From Cyclobacterium amurskyense (GTDB taxonomy: Bacteria; Bacteroidota; Bacteroidia; Cytophagales; Cyclobacteriaceae), in NCBI RefSeq assembly GCF_001050135.1, contig NZ_CP012040.1, positions 1,550,001-1,614,000 of the forward strand: a stretch of 64,000 bases of DNA, read 5' to 3'. The stretch's first letter is position 1, and every line of letters begins with the position of its first letter. Made by a program: the position numbers and the translations under genes. Shown here piece by piece: positions 62,801 to 64,000 of the stretch. Under the pieces are notes generated by a model, which was not told the origin of the DNA, did no database searches, and saw only the letters and a program-made list of their open reading frames with translations.

Positions 62801-63521
62801 ATAAATTAGGAGAGATATTGGTGAGGGGAAATAGATGGTCTTTTAAGCTATAAGCGCCATTATGCGGCCCATAAGACCTGAGTGGATGGTGCATGGCTAC
62901 CAGTATGGTTTTGTCCTTGTTTTCTTCAAGTACATAACGTGTGGCTTCCAAAACCTCCGCTTCAGATTTGTATTCACAATCCGATTCAAGCTTAGGTTTG
63001 CCCCTAAGCTGAAGCCACCATTGGCTGTCTAGCAATACCAATATGGTTTCATTATCCAGTTCAATAATATTAGGACCGGGACAAGCACTGCTTGGTAACC
63101 ACTTTACCTGATCTTCAGGATAGTTTTCCACCACATATTTCTCAGCCCTTAGGACGTTTTCCCAGCCATCTGTTTTTCCTTTTCTCCAATCGTGATTCCC
63201 TGGAATCATCCAAATCTTCCCATTTAGGTATTGGTAAAGGTCCAGTTGGGTTTTTAGTATCAATTCTGCCTCTGCCCTACTTTCCTCGTTGATGGCAGGC
63301 ATCCCAAGTGGATAAATATTATCCCCCAAATAAATTATATGGGCAGGGCTTTCTGGGTCTGCTTGAAGTTTTTTGCGGATGTCCTCAACAACAGGATGTT
63401 GTCCATTTTCAAGTTCCCCAGCGTCTCCAACCAAATAAACCCTAAATTTCCTAGGCACTTCCTGGGCCTGTATCAAGGATGGAAGCCAACATAAAATCAG
63501 CAGGTAAAGAAATTTTATCAT
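59883..63521 (-). CDS. Metallophosphoesterase fused to a kinase-like segment and an Omp85-type barrel
   Basis: A 1212-residue exported protein with a signal peptide (1-19). Residues about 25-345 form a calcineurin-like metallophosphoesterase: VYLVGDAGE, YLGDNIYP, IPGNHDWR and VAGHEHG. Residues about 435-690 look like an atypical kinase fold (CotH/HipA-like): YVLRSVNK, then LWIGDWDRHDDQWRW and PMPRDRDQAFF. From about 830 a C-terminal Omp85/surface-antigen barrel follows, with GGLENLRGFRRF and a terminal Phe. It should sit in the outer membrane. It overlaps the preceding propeller gene by 4 bp. Its substrate is unknown. Confidence 0.88.
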   Translation of the reverse strand: MIKFLYLLILCWLPSLIQAQEVPRKFRVYLVGDAGELENGQHPVVEDIRKKLQADPESPAHIIYLGDNIYPLGMPAINEESRAEAELILKTQLDLYQYLNGKIWMIPGNHDWRKGKTDGWENVLRAEKYVVENYPEDQVKWLPSSACPGPNIIELDNETILVLLDSQWWLQLRGKPKLESDCEYKSEAEVLEATRYVLEENKDKTILVAMHHPLRSYGPHNGAYSLKDHLFPLTNISPNLYLPLPLIGSIYPLYRTWFGNVQDLVHPRYEAMIKAFDEIFANHPNIIQVAGHEHGLAFTQEDNVNYIISGAGAKHTTIKKNNEADFIYPKQGYAVLDFYENHKVSLSFFDPLKGEALYEKQLVKPYANSKKELDLFDRDLPETVTRPISTQYLHGKGYYNFLGKNYRETWAIPASFETLDLTTAKGGLRILKKGGGMQTRSLRLESASGREYVLRSVNKYPDKALAPHLRETIAKEVIQDQISSSHPYAALAVARLAHEVGIVHTNPKIVYLPDDPLLGVYREEFADNLYLFEEREIASPEAPEDIKFLSTDKMLSKIHGDNDHQVKQKEVLKARIFDLWIGDWDRHDDQWRWIGEKKKKGWEFTPMPRDRDQAFFVNEGLIPKIGSRKWLIPKFQGFGYEAPRFVAGFMFNGRYFDRSFINELDRKDWEKTLDKEIAKMTDEAIKGAFQDWPEAVAEKDGPVIQAKLRQRKTWLKQEMLQYYSFLSKEVNITGTDKNELFKVKYLSDGRVEVKVRKIDKSGDLEQKLYQRTFLPTETREVRLYGLEGDDTFAFEGEGPGKIKVRVIPGHGDKLIEDKGITQRKNTLVYQNAGEEQTIVSGGSIKLKNAPSGLSYNRTAFKFDKVMPLASVGYNRDDGVFIGGGLLWEKQGFNKEPFSVRQSIMGKYAIKTNAFNIAYEGQAVDVLGKLDLLWRADVRAPHYSYNYFGRGNETEYDTKNYDIAYYRSRFNWYELYSGFQAKLGGSGSLSIGPNFQVYRFDPSDNAGKFVTSPEIGLDQERLDKAKFYSGGSAKIVFDTRDQKQMPTRGLYFSGQAKRLWKMNAHSNNFSSVNAELALYWSFRYPSRLVWASKFGAGKNWGHYEFFQGQTLGGLENLRGFRRFRFNGDAVAYNNTEVRIRLFNLKTYVLPATVGVLAFNDIGRVWVKNEASNKWHNATGGGIWLAPLNQLVATFSVGFTDEEVLPFFSFGYQF

Positions 63522-64000
63522 GGCTTCATTTGTATTGGATGATAAGGAAAAACCAAAATATTTGGTTCCCCTCCTCTGGCCTCATTGGAAATGTACATAT
63601 TCCCCTCCGGATCAAAGGTCATCCCTTCAGGCTGCTTAAATATTTCTGGATTAAGGCGATAAACTTTTATAGGGTCAAAATCCAAATCTGTAATTAACAA
63701 CCACTTATCGGTCGAAGAGAGGACATAGAATTGCTTTTCTATAGGATGTAATGCAACTGCCGCTGGTTTAATCTCCAAAGGCGCCTTGTCTTTATTCGCT
63801 AAGTGTTTTTGGATTTCTCCCCTTTCCAAGGTGATAAAAGACGTTGATTCGTATTGCTTCGAAGTCAAATCAAAACGGAAAACCGAGGCTTCCTCTGTGC
63901 CTTTGTCCCACTTACAAGACTTACAAAACACATACAGGTAGTCGCCTTTTTCAGAAACAACCATTGCTTCCAGGTCTCTTTTTTTCTCAATTGGAAAATC
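63518..64000 (-). CDS. SdiA-regulated/phytase-like propeller protein, partial
   Basis: The frame is open to the right window edge, so the N-terminus is missing. The visible 160 residues are beta-propeller-like with an acidic DLEAMVVS segment near the edge and repeat units such as GDYLYVFCKSC and PEGMTFDPEGNMYISNEA. These are typical of SdiA-regulated proteins, whose propellers resemble NHL and phytase folds. Its stop overlaps the start of the metallophosphoesterase fusion gene (ATGA), so the two are co-transcribed and may act on phosphorylated material together. Confidence 0.8.
   Translation of the reverse strand, partial: DFPIEKKRDLEAMVVSEKGDYLYVFCKSCKWDKGTEEASVFRFDLTSKQYESTSFITLERGEIQKHLANKDKAPLEIKPAAVALHPIEKQFYVLSSTDKWLLITDLDFDPIKVYRLNPEIFKQPEGMTFDPEGNMYISNEARGGEPNILVFPYHPIQMKP

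Noticed and set aside
1..64000. CRISPR array or Cas genes
   Set aside because: No regularly spaced direct repeats or Cas-like proteins were seen. The repeats present are dispersed and differ in spacing.

Overview
The window looks like chromosome of a Bacteroidota bacterium of the Cytophagia type, most likely a marine or aquatic Cyclobacteriaceae member. This is inferred from AT-rich DNA, two SusC/SusD pairs, many lipobox lipoproteins, TAnnTTTG promoter elements, bacillithiol genes (bshC, ypdA), an S16 protein with a long Ala/Glu tail, and a complete ebo cluster. No species can be named from sequence alone.

Layout. 1-9,640: a partial lipoprotein, a small barrel protein, a folate enzyme and bshC on the minus strand; then copper export (copA plus a small HMA chaperone), an M16 protease, ispF, mnmD and a lipoprotein on the plus strand. 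9,999-18,146 (minus): eboA-eboB-eboC-eboD-eboE-eboF, followed by a TMEM220 membrane protein and a PfkB-family kinase. 18,323-36,428 (minus): a carbohydrate locus. Two SusCD import pairs lie upstream of a lipoprotein with a glucose/sorbosone-dehydrogenase-like propeller and cytochrome c, a DUF1080 enzyme, a DUF4432 epimerase, a phosphomannose-isomerase/cupin-like protein, a TIM-barrel isomerase and a Gfo/Idh/MocA oxidoreductase. This set fits uptake and oxidation or epimerisation of an unknown sugar or glycoside. 36,776-39,079 (minus): the rpsP-rimM-trmD-rplS operon.

39,374-47,638: an integrative element of about 8.3 kb inserted at the 3' end of tRNA-Arg(CCT), bounded by a 57-bp direct repeat (32 bp perfect, then two mismatches). 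It carries a tyrosine integrase, an excisionase-like HTH protein, a RepA-like ATPase, a BT4734/VirE-N-type protein, a DUF5681-like protein, three overlapping small paralogues and two lipoproteins. No relaxase or conjugation gene is visible, so it may be a mobilizable or satellite-type element.

47,640-64,000: a strange class II tRNA-like gene with a 55-nt variable region; a phosphotriesterase-like lipoprotein; a BlaI/BlaR1-like regulator-protease pair with three palindromic operators; a TANGO2/NRDE protein; a HigBA toxin-antitoxin pair; ypdA; a ppk1-nucleotide cyclase pair; and a 1212-residue fusion of metallophosphoesterase, a kinase-like middle segment and an Omp85-type barrel, preceded by a partial propeller protein.

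A roughly 213-bp palindromic-ended, non-coding repeat (MITE-like) occurs at least five times, in full-length, internally deleted and 43-bp mini forms. No CRISPR array, rRNA or intact insertion sequence was seen.
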